DNA of 64,000 nt from Podocnemis expansa. Taxonomy: Eukaryota > Chordata > Testudines > Podocnemididae. Position numbers and translations under genes: made by a program. The first letter of the stretch is position 1, and each line of letters starts with the position of its first letter. Below, piece after piece: positions 25,649-37,197 of the stretch. The notes beneath the pieces are model-generated. The model saw only the letters and a program-made list of their open reading frames with translations. It was not told where the DNA came from and searched no databases. The stretch is taken from contig ML681990.1 of NCBI GenBank assembly GCA_007922195.1, positions 36,155,581 to 36,219,580 on the forward strand. The letters are read 5' to 3'.

Positions 25649-25948
25649 CAGTGGTTCTCAATCAGGGGTACATGTACCTTTGGGGGTAGACAGAAATCTT
25701 CCAGTGGGATTATCAGCTCATTTAGATATTTGCCTAGTTTTTCAGCAGGCTACATCAAAAGCACTAGCAAAGTCAGTATAAACTAAAATATCAAACAGAG
25801 AAAATGCACATTGTTTCCAGTAATAGTGAGCTGTGACACTTATGTATTTTTATGTCTGATTTTGTTAGCAGGTAATTAGATGAGGTGAAACTTGGGATAC
25901 ACACAAATCAGACTACTGAACATAGTCTGGAAAGATATAGAATCATTG
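25649..25948. mobile_element. hAT MITE (Charlie-like), about 300 bp
   Basis: Left terminus CAGTGGTTCTCAATCAGGGG; right terminus read inward CAATGATTCTATATC. Flanks CTAGATAG (25641-25648) and CTGTATAG (25949-25956) agree at 6 of 8 positions, an aged 8-bp TSD. Internal sequence such as 'ttagatatttgcctagtttt' and 'agtctggaaag' resembles a widespread amniote hAT family known to me. Non-coding. Confidence 0.75.
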
Positions 25949-25956
25949 CTGTATAG

Positions 25957-27372
25957 TGTTTAAAATGTTTATACTGCCATCTATGGGATCTACCTGTACT
26001 ACACACAACATATGTCTTGCAAACACAGAAAGGAAGAATCTCAGTGAAAATATAAGATGTATACACTAACAGGGCCTAAAGGATAACATAAATCCTCAGG
26101 ATTACCATGTGAGTGGTTGTTCTTCTACAGCCATAGGCACAACATCAGCAATAGAGGAGCAACAAACCCCTCAGCTACGGGCATTACTTTCAAGTTATTT
26201 AGTTAAACTCACTAGGAAACACTAGTGACACACAATTTAAAATGCAAGAAAACAGAACTTTCTTTTCTCTAGTAGTGCATATAACACATTTGCCTCTCAA
26301 AACATTTTACACTGGTGAAAAGTAGTGAAATAATTACACAATAAATAACGAGGAGAGAAAAATTAAGGCGTTTAGGAAGGGGTGAGGGATGATATTTTCA
26401 GATGAAAACTGAAAAAGGGAAAAGTAAAGTCAATGAAATGCAGAGATAAATAAAGTTTGACTTCAGTAGGAGTCATGGATATTTGATGCATCTGGAAATC
26501 AGGTCTTTATATAGGTGCTTCAATATTGATTTAGGCACCCAGCATTCAATATTTTGCCTTGAACATTTTTTTTCATTTTCAGTTAGTGCATTAACAGTAA
26601 AGACACCATGCAAAAAGTAATGTTGCCAAGTTTTGCAGTTTCATCATGAGTCTCATTATATTTGGTGTTCTTCTTAAAGCTCCAGTTCCTGCAAGCATGT
26701 GATTAAGAGAGAATCTCTGGGGTATTTTTTTCCAAAATAAAAAGATACATTTCTAGACCTTGTGATTGCAAAGCCAAGCTTGAACACATGAAATGAGTGT
26801 AGCTTAAGGCTTGGAAAACAGAAGGAAAAGAATCCCAAACTTTAGGGGATAGTTTGTAATTCTTGGATTTTTTATTTTATTTTATTTTGATACCTGATAA
26901 ATAATTTTTGAATGTTTAGGCTTGGCAGAACGAAAAAATGTCACTGTAGTACTGTGAACTAGGCATGCTGGAAAGACTTTACAACGAGAATGAGTTATGT
27001 CCTCAGACAATAGAAATGGAGAAGAAGAGCGGCAGGGTAGCACTGCTCAGGAAACAGACAGAAAGTTGTACAGTACTAGAAACGAGAGAAGGACCAGAAT
27101 TTCAAAGAAGAAACCACCTAGTAGAGAACAGGGAAAAGCAAAGAAAGATGAAGGCCTTTGGCAATGCACAGAAAAAAGGCCCTATTTCTTTGTAAAGAAT
27201 GGTGGTGGAAGTTGAAAGAAACATAGGCCATTACTTCACAGCCTGATGTGTGTGTTTACACCAGTATATCTAACTGAAGCTAGCTGTCATTGAAAATCCC
27301 AGTGGAGACAGAGCACTGTCATTTTTACCTTGATATAGTTAATTGAAATCAGTCCACAAGAAGGAGTGATAG
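25957..27372. other. 1.4 kb unrecognised
   Basis: AT-rich, with a (TTTTA)-like patch near 26870-26890. A lysine/glutamate-rich 76-residue frame at 26965-27195 has no domain signature. Confidence 0.4.
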
Positions 27373-27383
27373 AGTTGACCCTG

Positions 27384-28547
27384 CATCTGACGAAGTGGAT
27401 TGGAGCCCATGAAAGCTACATTGGCAAATTAGTCCAGACTAAGAAAGCTTAGTCCAAACTAATTTAGCTCAGGGCTATGCTAGGCTTTGCCTAGTTCAAA
27501 CTAAAAAATTTCTTAGTTTGAGCTAGGCAAAGCTTAGTCCAAACTAGTTAGTTCCCATGCAAGAGCGTTGCTGGCGTTGGGCATGCTGGGGCACGTGCCC
27601 TGGGTCCCAACGCCAGTGCCCCGGATCTCCAGCCCAGTCAGGTCAGGGATCTGGAGCCCGATCCCCGGCCAGCCGCGGCTGCGGCGGCCCTGTCCCTGGC
27701 CGGGGATCCGGGGCCTGGCTGGCCACCCAGCAGGCCCCGCCCCTGGCCAGTGATAGTACCAGGGGGAGGCCATGCTGCCACGGGTGGCTAGGCCGCGGCA
27801 GGGCCGGGCCAGAAGCAGCCGCTGGAGGCTGTGCCTGTGCCCGTGGCCGCTGGCAGCCAGGCCCCTGATCTCTGGCTGGGGACGGGGCCACCGCGGCCGC
27901 CGGCGGCCAGGCCCTGGATCCCTGGCTGGGGATCCGGGGCCCGGCTGGCTGCCCATGGTGGCCCCGTCCCCCGCCGGGAAGCTGAGGCCTGGCCGGCCAC
28001 AGCCATGGCTGCAGCTGCGGGCCTGATCTCCAGTGGCCGCTTCTGGCTGCGCCGCACCATGGCCTAGCTGCCCGCGGCAGCATGGCCCACCCCCCTGGCC
28101 CTATCCCTGGCCAGGGGGCGGGGCCTGCATGCTGGGGGCAGGGCCTGGGCCCGTGCCCTGGGTCCCTCCCCACCCCAGCACTGCCTCTGTTCCCATGTGA
28201 GTTCGGACTTCCACGCTCAGTTCAAACTTTAGTTCGCACTAAGTGCGGGCAAGACCTGAACTAAGGGTTAGTTTGAACTTAGTAAGTTTGAACTAAGCGA
28301 TTAATTTGAACTAACCATGTGTTCTAGTTTGAACTAAGCATTAGTTTGAACTAGAACATGAGGTTAGTTCAAACTAAAAAGTCCACAGTTAGTTAGAACT
28401 AGCCCAGGGTTAGTTTAGACTAACCTCAAACTTCTTTAGTTCGGACTAGCAAGTCCAAACTAAAATTTCAGATGTAGACATAGCCTAAGATGCCACAGGA
28501 CTTTTGTTGTTTTTGCTGTACACAGGCAAACACATCTATCCTTCTGA
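27384..28547 (+). mobile_element. Short PLE 3' tail with 11-bp TSD, split by a MITE
   Basis: Only the 3'-terminal portion of a PLE is present: 'catctgacgaagtgg...cccatgaaagct' at 27384-27414 and 'gatgccacaggacttttgtt...' at about 28490-28547. The unit is bounded by the perfect direct repeat AGTTGACCCTG at 27373-27383 and 28548-28558. Without the nested MITE it would be roughly 90 bp, an extremely short 5'-truncated insertion. A SINE using the same tail is the alternative. Confidence 0.78.
27415..28486. mobile_element. Large MITE, GTTCGAAC type, GC-rich core
   Basis: About 1.07 kb inside the PLE tail above. The right end reads inward GGCTATGTCTACATCTG; the left end is worn ('acattggcaaattagtccag', compare 'gcaaattagtccag' at 18133). 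AGTTYGAACTAA motifs fill both flanks (27480-27550 and 28200-28460). The middle 27560-28190 is very GC-rich, with runs of CCNGGCC and GGATCCGGGGC. Long frames there (176, 140 and 103 residues) are proline/glycine/arginine-rich in all six readings and are rejected as genes. TSD not resolved because of the worn left end. Confidence 0.72.
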
Positions 28548-28756
28548 AGTTGACCCTGATTAACTACACCTTTTACCAATGAAGACATGGCAATTGGCAT
28601 ACCTGGACTAGGAAAATAGATAGATTTTTAAAAATAACTTAACTTCATTCAAAATGCACCAAATCTGTATGCAGTTTAGCACCTCAACATGGTGTTGTCT
28701 AACTTTAGCCTCTTTTCTCATTTCCTTTAGGCAACTCCAGTTTGACATTCAAATAG

Positions 28757-28976
28757 GGCATATTTACACTGAGTTCAAGCTATACTTCCAGCTGAGTTAA
28801 ACCTATCCTGCACTAACTCTGATTGTTTGAGACTCTCTGGATTCAGGTGACTAGCTTGTTCTGTTTGCATGGCTGTAGCTATACTTCATTTTTTAGTGCA
28901 CTAGCTCAATCAGAACTAGAGCAGGTGTGTGTACAAACTTGAAATTATAAATCCAGGTCTAGTGCAGACATACCTG
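28757..28976. mobile_element. MITE-like fragment, probable
   Basis: Ends 'gggcatatttacactgag' and, inward from the right, 'caggtatgtctgcactag' are related to the GGGTATGTCTACACT terminus. The interior is unique. No target duplication was assigned. Confidence 0.5.
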
Positions 28977-31707
28977 TAGATGCACCCTAAATCAGAGGCC
29001 ACTTTTGAAATGATACCAGAAGGGCAAAGAAAGTTCTTTAACCCTTTCCTTTCCTCAGTTATTTAACCTACAGATGATGCAATTCTATGTTTGTTGCTCT
29101 CAGTGACCAAGATAAACTCCATAAGAAATCTGCAAAATCAGAGCCCAGTTTGCTTTCTATAGCCTTTAAAGTTAGCAACAAAGCAAACAAACCAGTAAGG
29201 TATTTCTCCAAGGAGAAAGCAAAAATTAAGAAAATCATTTTTACAGCTTCCTCTTAAATTGCTAAATTAATATGAAACGAAATGTAAAAGAAGCACCTCT
29301 AAAAGGAAATCATTGGTAAGTTAAAATAGGAACTATAATTTATTGAGATGCAGTGCTTTTCTTGTAATGACATGCAGGGGTATGGAGTACCGGCATCTTT
29401 TTGCCAGCCCCAGTGCACAGCTGGGACAACTGGGGGAAGGAGAATACGGGAACCTTTTTTTTCCCCTCCTTCACCAAAAAAAAAAAAAGCACTGTTGAGA
29501 TGTATATGGTAATGTTAGTATAGAAAAGAATACTACTTCCTATTAATTTTAAATCACTCTCTTGCCTTATTCACAGTGTTATTTTTAAATCTGTGGCCTT
29601 TGAATGGAAGTTAAGATGTTGCCTGTTGTATGTCACGAAGAGTTGGGCAGAGCTAGGAAAATAAAGTTAGTAAGGGTCTGTTTTTGCTCCTATGAAATTA
29701 ATGGGAGTTCCATTGATTTCAATGAGAGCAGGACATCAGAAGACACCTAGTAACTGTTGCTTTTGTAATTTGTCAAGAAAGTGAAATATTACATAAGTTT
29801 AATTTTGTATCATGATTAAAAACACACTTTAATTTAAAAAAAAAATCCTTCTAAACAATAGGACATATATTTCTCTATTTTGTATATTTGCACTCAAGCA
29901 ACTAAAAACTGTTAATATTAAAACCTCCAATTTACATGCAGCTCGTCCTCACTGAGGAAGTATGGCTGAAGACTGTTTAAAATGATTTATCCATATTTTA
30001 TTTTAAAAGGTCTAATAGGCCTAAAATTGCATGGCTGAGTATGTATAAAAAAATAAGGTTCAGATCTAAAGCTTACTGACATTAGTGGGAGTCTGTTCAC
30101 TGACTTCAGTGAATTTTGGATTAAGCCCCAGATTAAAACCACTAAGGTCCCAGACCTGCAAATGCTTATGGCCCTGCTTAGCTTTAAGTGTGTGAGTAGG
30201 TGCATCAATTCAGGCTACTCCTATACTTAAGTATGCGCATGAGTGTTTGGAAGAGCAAAGACTACCAATTAGATTGTGCAAAGCACGTAGCTTAAGGTAT
30301 TGTGGAGCTGCACAGCCTCTGGGAAGCTCGAAGAAGCACTATGCTTTTACAATGTTGCTGACTCTTGTGAATTTACTGCAAATCTTGCAATATTGGGTGG
30401 TTTTCTTAAAGTTCAAGCTCCTACAATCAGGTAAGTATGCAACAATTTCATTTTTTTTCAGTTAAAAAAACCCACAGTTGTGCAAAAGGCTCAAAATCCA
30501 GAGGCAAATCAAAATTTTTTTATTCTTGAAATTCTTATTGTTTTTCAAGAAAATTAATGAGTTTGGAGGCATGACTTATGATTTTCAAATCCTAGGTTTG
30601 GCAATACTGCCAAATTACCCAAGTGTACAGGAGTAGCCTGCAGGTTTCTATACCCATTCATGGTGCGGCATATCATCCCTGTGTGCCAGACCCACATTGC
30701 AGATCAGTGCTGAAGGTGAGAGCAGGGCCATCCTTCTTTGCCCTCTGGAACATCTTGCACCCTTAGATGTGCACTGAAGGAGCAGTGCAGGGTGATAAAA
30801 GCCATTATAAGTACCCAGAGTGGGGCCTTTGTTAATGAACATTTCTGTTTCTCAGTCTCCTCATCTGTTAAGTGGAGATAATGCTATTTATATACTGCAT
30901 CTCCTTGCCTTGTGAGTTCTCCTACCTTTCCTTTTTCTTCTTTCCTACAGTTCATGGGGGTAACTCTCCACCTCACTCTGTGATGTGGTGTGTGTTAATG
31001 TCAAAAATCAACAAAAGGTTTTAATCAAAACAAGTCAGAGAGAGGCAACTAAGTGAATAAGCCTTGATGATTCACTGAAAATTTGTCAACATAGGAAGTT
31101 AGCCCAGTTGCATGTAAGAATGTTCCATGCCATAGCAGACATTGCAACAACATTAGCAAAATTCAGAATGACTACAGGAAATGGTAGGAAGTCAAAACAA
31201 ACAAGATCATTATGCTACATTAAACAAAACAGAAAATTATTGGACAGTGATGCAAACTACAAATGTAAGCAGTGAACTACATGTACAAACATTTCTGAAT
31301 ATTTCTGGTTAATGGATCTGTTATCCTCATTAAAAACATTTTACATTAGCAAATCCAAAGGATACTGAAATATACCCACCAGCCTAGGCAAATATAAATC
31401 GGGATATGTTAACTGGGTCTCTTGATGGTTGTGAACATTAGTCATACGCAGTGGAGAGGAGAGTAGTAGATAAAGATTGAACTGCACCACTCATCTTCAG
31501 AAGAGCTTCAAGTATGTATCTAAAAATCTAAATTTGTTAAACGTGAATAACTTTTATCAGAGACCAAACATCCAACATAATGATAACATTTAAAACCGTG
31601 TTCCACATACACCTTTAGTAGCCACTCTCTTGGATCCATCTGAAAGAGGAATTAGTCTTCGGAACTGTTAAAGAAGAATTACAAGTTCTGTTTTAATTGT
31701 AAAACCC
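28977..31707. other. 2.7 kb AT-rich, holding one small hAT
   Basis: Apart from 29351-29494 nothing was recognised. Phrases such as 'atgggagttccattgatttc' recur (29700, 25390, 32640) and may belong to an old dispersed repeat that I cannot name. Confidence 0.4.
29351..29494. mobile_element. Mini hAT, 144 bp, perfect 8-bp TSD
   Basis: Left end CAGTGCTTTTCTTG; right end read inward CAGTGCTTTTTTTT. TTGAGATG is perfectly duplicated at 29343-29350 and 29495-29502. Interior 'atggagtaccggcatctttt' and a poly-A block of 13. Non-coding deletion derivative. Confidence 0.88.
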
Positions 31708-31710
31708 TCT

Positions 31711-32127
31711 GGCTATGTCCACATGTAGCTTTTAAATCAAAATAACGATCATTGTTTCGATTTAGAAAAAGTCATGTCCAGATACTGTTTCCTTATTTCG
31801 AAATAAGGAACTCCCTTATTTTGAAATAAGGAAAATCGTTTTGATACAATAAAACCTGGTGTGGTATTGAAATGAGGGGCTCTCTAGGTGAGAGACAGGC
31901 AGGGGATTGGGTGGCAACATGGCCCTGCCAAGGGGCCATGTTGCCACACCTCCCAGGGTGCTCCTCTGCTGAATTGAAATAGCAAGTCCTGTTTTCGGAC
32001 TTGCTATTTCAATTTGGTGGTTTTTGCTTAATTCAATTTAAATTAAATCGAATTAATGATTTTATTTTGAAATAACTTATTTCAATTTAACTTAAATCGA
32101 AATAAGTGTGTCTGTGTGAACATAGCC
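31711..32127. mobile_element. MITE, TTCGAA type, TSD TCT
   Basis: 417 bp. Left end GGCTATGTCCACATG; right end inward GGCTATGTTCACACAG. TCT at 31708-31710 and 32128-32130. Subterminal arrays of TTATTTCGAAATAAGG and AAATCGAATTAA. Core hairpin with arms gtggcaacatggcc (31911-31924) and ggccatgttgccac (31934-31947). Non-coding. Confidence 0.85.
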
Positions 32128-32130
32128 TCT

Positions 32131-33018
32131 GAGTATTGCCCATGATTCAATCCTAACACATTACTCCCAAAAACATGTGAAAGGGATAATACCTTTCTGA
32201 AGTATTTGTCAAGAAACAAGTCAAGCTGGATTTGAGGAAATATCTGGATTATACAAAGTGAATGGTATATCAGGGATATCTTCCACAGGAATCATGAATA
32301 TTCTATAGATATCTGAATAATCAGCATCTAAACAGAAGTACTTGTCAGATCAGTATAGTCAGAATTCATTAAATCATGATTGGTTTATTGGCATTGTTTG
32401 GGCATCCTACAAATTAAAGCAGAAACTGGTTTGATAACACATACAAAGAAGATTTGACATTATTTTTAATACTGATAAAAATGGATATTTGCAAATGGAC
32501 GTTGATTAACTAGACCTGACTTCACCTCAATAAACATAATGGTATTTTAGAATTTTTAATGAGGTTCTCAATACATTCATTCTATTTTTTGATATTCAGA
32601 CATCGAGGGTAAAACTCTAGCTCTAATGAAAACTCCCATTGACTTTAATGAGGTAGGATTTCAGCTGTAATCTATAGGTATCTGAAAATAATGGGCTCAG
32701 TTTTCCCTGCCAGTGCAACTACTGTTGAAGTCAGCAGTATATCGATGGGTAGAACTGGATCTATTGCCTATAACTTGTTTTCAAACTCACAAAGCTTGTA
32801 GAAAGATGGCAAACATCATATATCTTAGTTTAGAGACCCTAAAATTGAGCTGCATTGTCTTTTAACAATGGGGAAAAATTCTGCATGCATCATGCTGAAA
32901 TTCTACCTTTCACTGGCTTTCTAATTGTCCCATATTATTTCTTTTCATTCAGACACATACAAGTCTTTGCTAGTGTGAGTGTGCCCCAAACCAGGACACT
33001 TGACACAAGTGTACCCAC
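32131..33018. other. Unrecognised AT-rich spacer
   Basis: No termini, tails or coding motifs. Confidence 0.4.
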
Positions 33019-33021
33019 AAA

Positions 33022-33395
33022 GGGTATGTCTACACTGGAGGCTTAAGTCAACTTAAACAGGCATAGGTCGACATAAGCTACTCCCTAAACACATTTGGAG
33101 TTTATGAAGTTAATTTAAGCGCTTGCTTATGTCAACTTAATAACTCTCACTCTTAAAGTCAACTTTAAGACTTAAGTTGACTTTATAAAGTCAACTTAAC
33201 AAAATGTGGCCATTAAAGTCAACTTAAGCCAAGGGACCCATTTATTAAGTTGACTTTAAATGGGTTCCCTGGCTTAAGTAAACTTTATAAAGTCAACTTA
33301 AAGAAATGAGGACTTTCTAAGTCAACTTTATAAAGTTGACCTTAAGTCAAACTTATTAAGTCGACTTTAAAAAGCCCTTTAGTGTAGACATAGCC
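33022..33395. mobile_element. MITE, GTCGAC type, TSD AAA
   Basis: 374 bp. Left end GGGTATGTCTACACTGG; right end inward GGCTATGTCTACACTAA. AAA at 33019-33021 and 33396-33398. The interior is an array of AAGTYRACTTTATAAAGTYRACTT units in alternating orientation. Closest relative in the window is 7789-8096. Confidence 0.85.
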
Positions 33396-33398
33396 AAA

Positions 33399-34092
33399 GA
33401 ATATTATGTCTGACACTAAATCAAGTCATAACTGAGAAGATTTAAAAAAAAAAAACTTAGTTATGTAGCTTCCAGGAGTGACAATAGAACAAATGTCAGT
33501 ACATCTATCAAGTCATTAATTGTGTTTTCTTGTCAAAAACACATTTTATGGTATATTGAAAGCCTATTCAGTCAATAACTTGTAATTAAAACTTTCCTTC
33601 ATAGGAGACTAAATAATTTAGTGTGCCAGGAGTGGGATTTAGTTTTACAACTCTAGCTCACAGTTTGTTTTACACCTCTAGCTCATTGGTTGTTACTATG
33701 AGCCTTTTGGTGAACTAAGGTACTGTAAAGCAAGTACAATGAAAGAGGTCAGTAAAGTAACAGGAAAAGATGGTGAAGGATACCTATATCTTCTAGAGAT
33801 CCTGGTTTGGCAACTTAAAGTTGATATGTGTTACTGGGAATAGCATGAGGAGTCTGTACTGACTCTGTTATATGCATTTTATAAGTGAAAGTCTAATCTA
33901 CTTTAAGAAGTGTCATTTCAGCACTTTCAGACTGTCACTGTGATGTGTCACCTTTGACAGGGTTAACTAAGGTAGGATTTTTCAATGCAAGTGAAAAAGG
34001 ATTGTCTGTGGCTTATAAGGAGGCAGGAAGGAAGGCTGGTTTCTGATTGCTGGAAGAAAGGGACAGATTAGGCCTCTTGACTAAGAGCACAA
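33399..34092. other. Unrecognised spacer
   Basis: Nothing recognised. Confidence 0.4.
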
Positions 34093-34093
34093 T

Positions 34094-34370
34094 TGTAGAA
34101 TACTAGGGTTGGAAGGGACCTCAGAACGTCTTCTAGTCCAACACCCTTCTCAAAGCAGGACCAACCCCAACTAAATCATCCCAGTCAGGGCTTTATTAAG
34201 TCAGGCCTTAAAGATCTCTAAGGATAGAGATTACGCCACCTCCCTAGTAACCCACTCCAGTTTTTCACCAATCTCCTAATGAAAAAGATTTCCGAATATC
34301 CAATCTAGACCTTCCCCCTGTTACTTGAGATCACTGCTCCTTATTTTGTCATCTGCTACCACTGAGAACA
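34094..34370 (-). mobile_element. CR1 3'-end fragment
   Basis: Minus-strand CR1 3' UTR: 'agaatactagggttggaagg', 'gacctcagaacgtcttctag' and 'gaccttccccctgttacttg'. It belongs to a different subfamily from the copies at 8097 and 22697 ('ggttggaagggacct' type). 5' limit approximate. No ORF preserved. Confidence 0.75.
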
Positions 34371-34434
34371 GCCTAGTAGTAGTAGTAGTTCCACAAAGAT
34401 ACTCAGTGCCTTGCATAATAGCAAGTTCCAAAGG

Positions 34435-35480
34435 GGTAGCCATGTTAGCTGAGTTCAGCAAAGCAAAGAAGAAGTCTGGTGGCTCTTTTAAAGACTGAAG
34501 AAAATTATTTATTTATTGCATGAGCTTTCATGGGAGAAAATCCCACTTCATCGCATGCTTCAAGATGATGGAACTTACAGAATGGGAGCAAAATAAAAGC
34601 AGGGGAATGTAAATCATAGGGTCAGATCAGACTGTAACAGCACATGAAAGGAGTTGTTTGGATTCAAATAGTGGAAACAGCATATAGGAGGGAGGAAAAA
34701 GAAATGCAAAATTGCATGTTCTAATGGGGAAAAAAACCCATAGTCTCTATTCAGCCCTAAGTTGATGGTGTCAAATCTGCATATGAATTCCAGTTATATA
34801 ATATCTCTTTGAAGCTTTGATTTCTTATCCATTTGCCTGAGTACAGCTATCAGCAGATCATTAATGGAGTGATCAGTAAGAGTGAAGTGTTCCCTTGTTG
34901 TTTTGTGAATGTTGTTATTTCTGATGTCTTGTTTGTCCCATGGATAAGGCGGGGGAGGGGCATTTCTGGCAGACGATGGCATAAATAACATTGGTGAATG
35001 AGCCCTTGATGGTGTGGCTGGCTTGATTAGATCCTGTGATGGTGTCTTTTGTGCAGATATGTGGGCAAAGTTGGCAACGTGGTTTGTTGCAGGGATATAT
35101 GCCTACTTTAATATTTCTGTTTTTATGTCTGTAGTTGCTGGTGAGTATCTGTTTAATGTTGGAGATCTGTCTGTAAGGGAGGAGAGGCCTGTTTCCGAAG
35201 GCCTGAGAGAGTGAGGAATCATCTTGTAGAATAGGTGGTAGATTCTTAATGATTTGCTGTAGAGGTTTGACTTGGGGGTTGTAGGTAATAACCAATGGCA
35301 TTCTTTTGTTTTCTTTCTTGGGCTTCTCCTGTAGTAGATGACTTCCGGATACCCATCTGGCTCTGTCAATCTGTTTCTTCACTATTCCAGATGGGTACTG
35401 TAGTTTTAAGACTGCTTGATAGAGATCCTGAAGGTGTCTGTCTCTTCTGACAATTTCCAGATGGGCAGGTATATTAGTCT
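34435..35480 (-). mobile_element. Penelope-like element copy A, 5'-truncated
   Basis: Minus-strand PLE. The 3' terminus ('caaaggggtagccatgttag' read on plus) is near 34440. The tail with 'ttgcatgagctttcatggga' and 'gaaaatcccacttcatcgca' follows, then 3' UTR, endonuclease and linker coding sequence to about 35480. There it meets the tail of copy B. RT is absent. No TSD could be assigned because copy B abuts it. Confidence 0.85.
34794..35480 (-). pseudogene. PLE linker and GIY-YIG endonuclease, internal deletion
   Basis: Minus frame from about 35480: DRHLQDLYQAVLK, QIDRARWVSGSHLLQEKPKK, PLVITYNPQVKPLQQIIKNL, then the zinc-knuckle-like CNKPRCQLCPHIC and VIYAIVCQKCP. The frame runs into SMGQTRHQK and stops at 34915. 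The continuation DIRNNNIHKTTREHF and RQMDKKSKLQRD lies in another frame. Compared with copy E, the roughly 45 bp between the IGQT and DIRN segments, which hold the catalytic Arg-x-x-x-His stretch, are missing and the frame is shifted. The endonuclease is therefore dead. Confidence 0.85.
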
Positions 35481-36404
35481 GTGTACGGGAAAAACAATGA
35501 GAGTCGTGTGGCACCTTAGGCTGTGTTCACACAGCCCTCTTATTTCAAAACAACAGGGGTTGTTTCGAAATAAGATTTAGGCTGTTCACACGATGCACAG
35601 TTGTTTCGAAACAAGTTAAACCTAGTCCGTGGTCGAAACAACGTTGTTTCGCCACGGTTGTTTCGAAACAAGGCTGTGGGAACGTGTTGTTTCGGAACAA
35701 GATGTTCCGAAACAACAGTTCACGGCGTGCCCCGTCAGCACCCTGGCCAGGGGACACCCCCTCAGCACCCTGGCTAGGGTGCTGAGGGGTGTCCCCTGGC
35801 CAGCGCCTGCACAGCGGGGCTGCAGGCACTGGCGGGGTTTAGCGCTGCCCGGCGCTGCTCCCCGCGGGCTTAAAGCCCAGGCTGCTCCCCTGACCCTGCC
35901 GCTGGAGCTGGGGCGCCGGGCTCAGCCGGCAGCCCGGGCTGCACCCCCGACACCCCCTTTCTGGGGTTGCAGGGTGAGCTGCCGCAGCCGCTCACCCCTA
36001 GGGGCCTGCAGCCCCCTGGACCAGGTACCGAAATAGCAAGTTCACAGTGTGAACTTGCTATTTCGATTCCCGGTTTTTTCCTTATTTCGAATTAACATTT
36101 TGTTAATTCGACATAAGTTGTTTCGAAATAAGGGTTATTTCGATATACGGTTGTTGCAAAACAACCATATCGAAATAACTGGCTGTGTGAGAACACAGCC
36201 TTAAAGACTAACAAATTTTTCCAGGAATAAGCTTTCATGGGATCCAACCCACTTTGTTAGATGCATGAACTGGAAACTACAGTTGAGAGGAATATATACA
36301 CAACCCAGGATGAAGGAGGGCAAGTGTTACCAAAGTCAATTCAGTTAGCATAGATGAGGCCAGTTCACACCAGTTGATTAGAAGGTGAACATGGGCAAGT
36401 CAAT
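35481..36404 (-). mobile_element. Penelope-like element copy B, tail and 3' UTR only
   Basis: Minus-strand PLE 3' end ('gtctgtgtacgggaaaaaca' and 'gagtcgtgtggcacctta'), interrupted by the MITE at 35519-36200. It resumes with 'ttaaagactaacaaattttt' and 'gggatccaacccactttgtt', then 3' UTR to about 36404. The tail resembles the PLE at 23337 more than copy A, so at least two PLE subfamilies are present. It ends at a hAT fragment. Whether it is joined to the RT block beyond 36738 is uncertain. Confidence 0.72.
35519..36200. mobile_element. MITE, TTTCGAAA type with GC-rich core, TSD TTA
   Basis: 682 bp. Left end GGCTGTGTTCACACAGCC; right end inward GGCTGTGTTCTCACACAGCC. TTA at 35516-35518 and 36201-36203; removing it rejoins the PLE tail 'ggcaccttaaagactaac'. 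Arrays of TTGTTTCGAAACAAGG and TTATTTCGAAATAAGG flank a GC-rich core (35715-36030). The core contains the palindromic 'caccctggccagggg/ccctggctagggtgctgagg' unit, shared with 41733-42490. No protein-coding potential. Confidence 0.87.
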
Positions 36405-36737
36405 GCCAGGGTGTGGGGATAGGGAGGGGGTTGAAGTGACTCGGGGCAGACCCCGCCAACAGACCCCACTGGCAACCCCCCCACTGCCGCCCTGCAGCAG
36501 CATGGGGGGGGGGTAGATTCCTCCAGTACCCCCTGCCACAGCTCTGCAGCTCCATGGCAGGGTCAGATTCAGGCCAGTGCCCCCCCCCCCATGTGGCTTT
36601 GCTGCTCTGCGGCACAGGCTGTATTCTGGCCAGAGTGGTCCGTATTCTGCCTGTGGTGTCATAACAAACAGTGAGAGGGGCCGCAAAGTTTCCTGGAGGT
36701 AGAAAAGGAGTCTCCAGCCTTCAAAAGGTTGGGAACC
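36405..36737 (-). mobile_element. hAT fragment
   Basis: The right edge read inward is CAGGGGTTCCCAACCTTTTG, a hAT/Charlie terminus. The left edge 'cagggtgtggggatagg' is only weakly similar and the flanking 8-mers do not match, so it is truncated or recombined. It is GC-rich with poly-C/G runs and separates PLE copy B from the RT block of copy C. Confidence 0.6.
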
Positions 36738-37197
36738 CCTGTATTAAATCTTTCCCAGGAAGTCAGTAGTGTCTTGAAGATACCTAGGAGTGTTGATAAC
36801 ACAGGGTTGATGAGAGAGTCCACATAGCCCGCTAAACCTGTTCCAAGAGTTCCAATACCTGAGATGATGGGGTGTCTGGGGTTTTAAGGTTTATGGATTT
36901 TTTGGAGGAGATAACATATCCCTGGTCATGGTTCTGGGGATGTGTCTGTCTTGGTTTGTTCCTGTGTGGTTTTGGGGAGTTTCTTGAGTAGGTGTTGTAG
37001 TTCCTTTTCGTATTCCCCAGTGGAGTCAGAGAGAAGTGGTTTGTAGAATGCTGTGTTGGAAAGTTGTCTACAAGGCTTCTGATTTGTTCACAATGATGAC
37101 AGCCCCTACTTTGTCAATCTCCTTGATGATAAAGTCAGAGTATTTCTGAGACTGTGGATGGCATTGCATTCTGCATGGCTTAGGTTATGGTGTATGG

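Noticed and set aside
27534..28173. Long overlapping frames of 140 and 176 residues on the minus strand
   Set aside because: They lie in the GC-rich core of a MITE; all frames there are open and rich in Pro, Gly, Ala and Arg, which is a base-composition effect.
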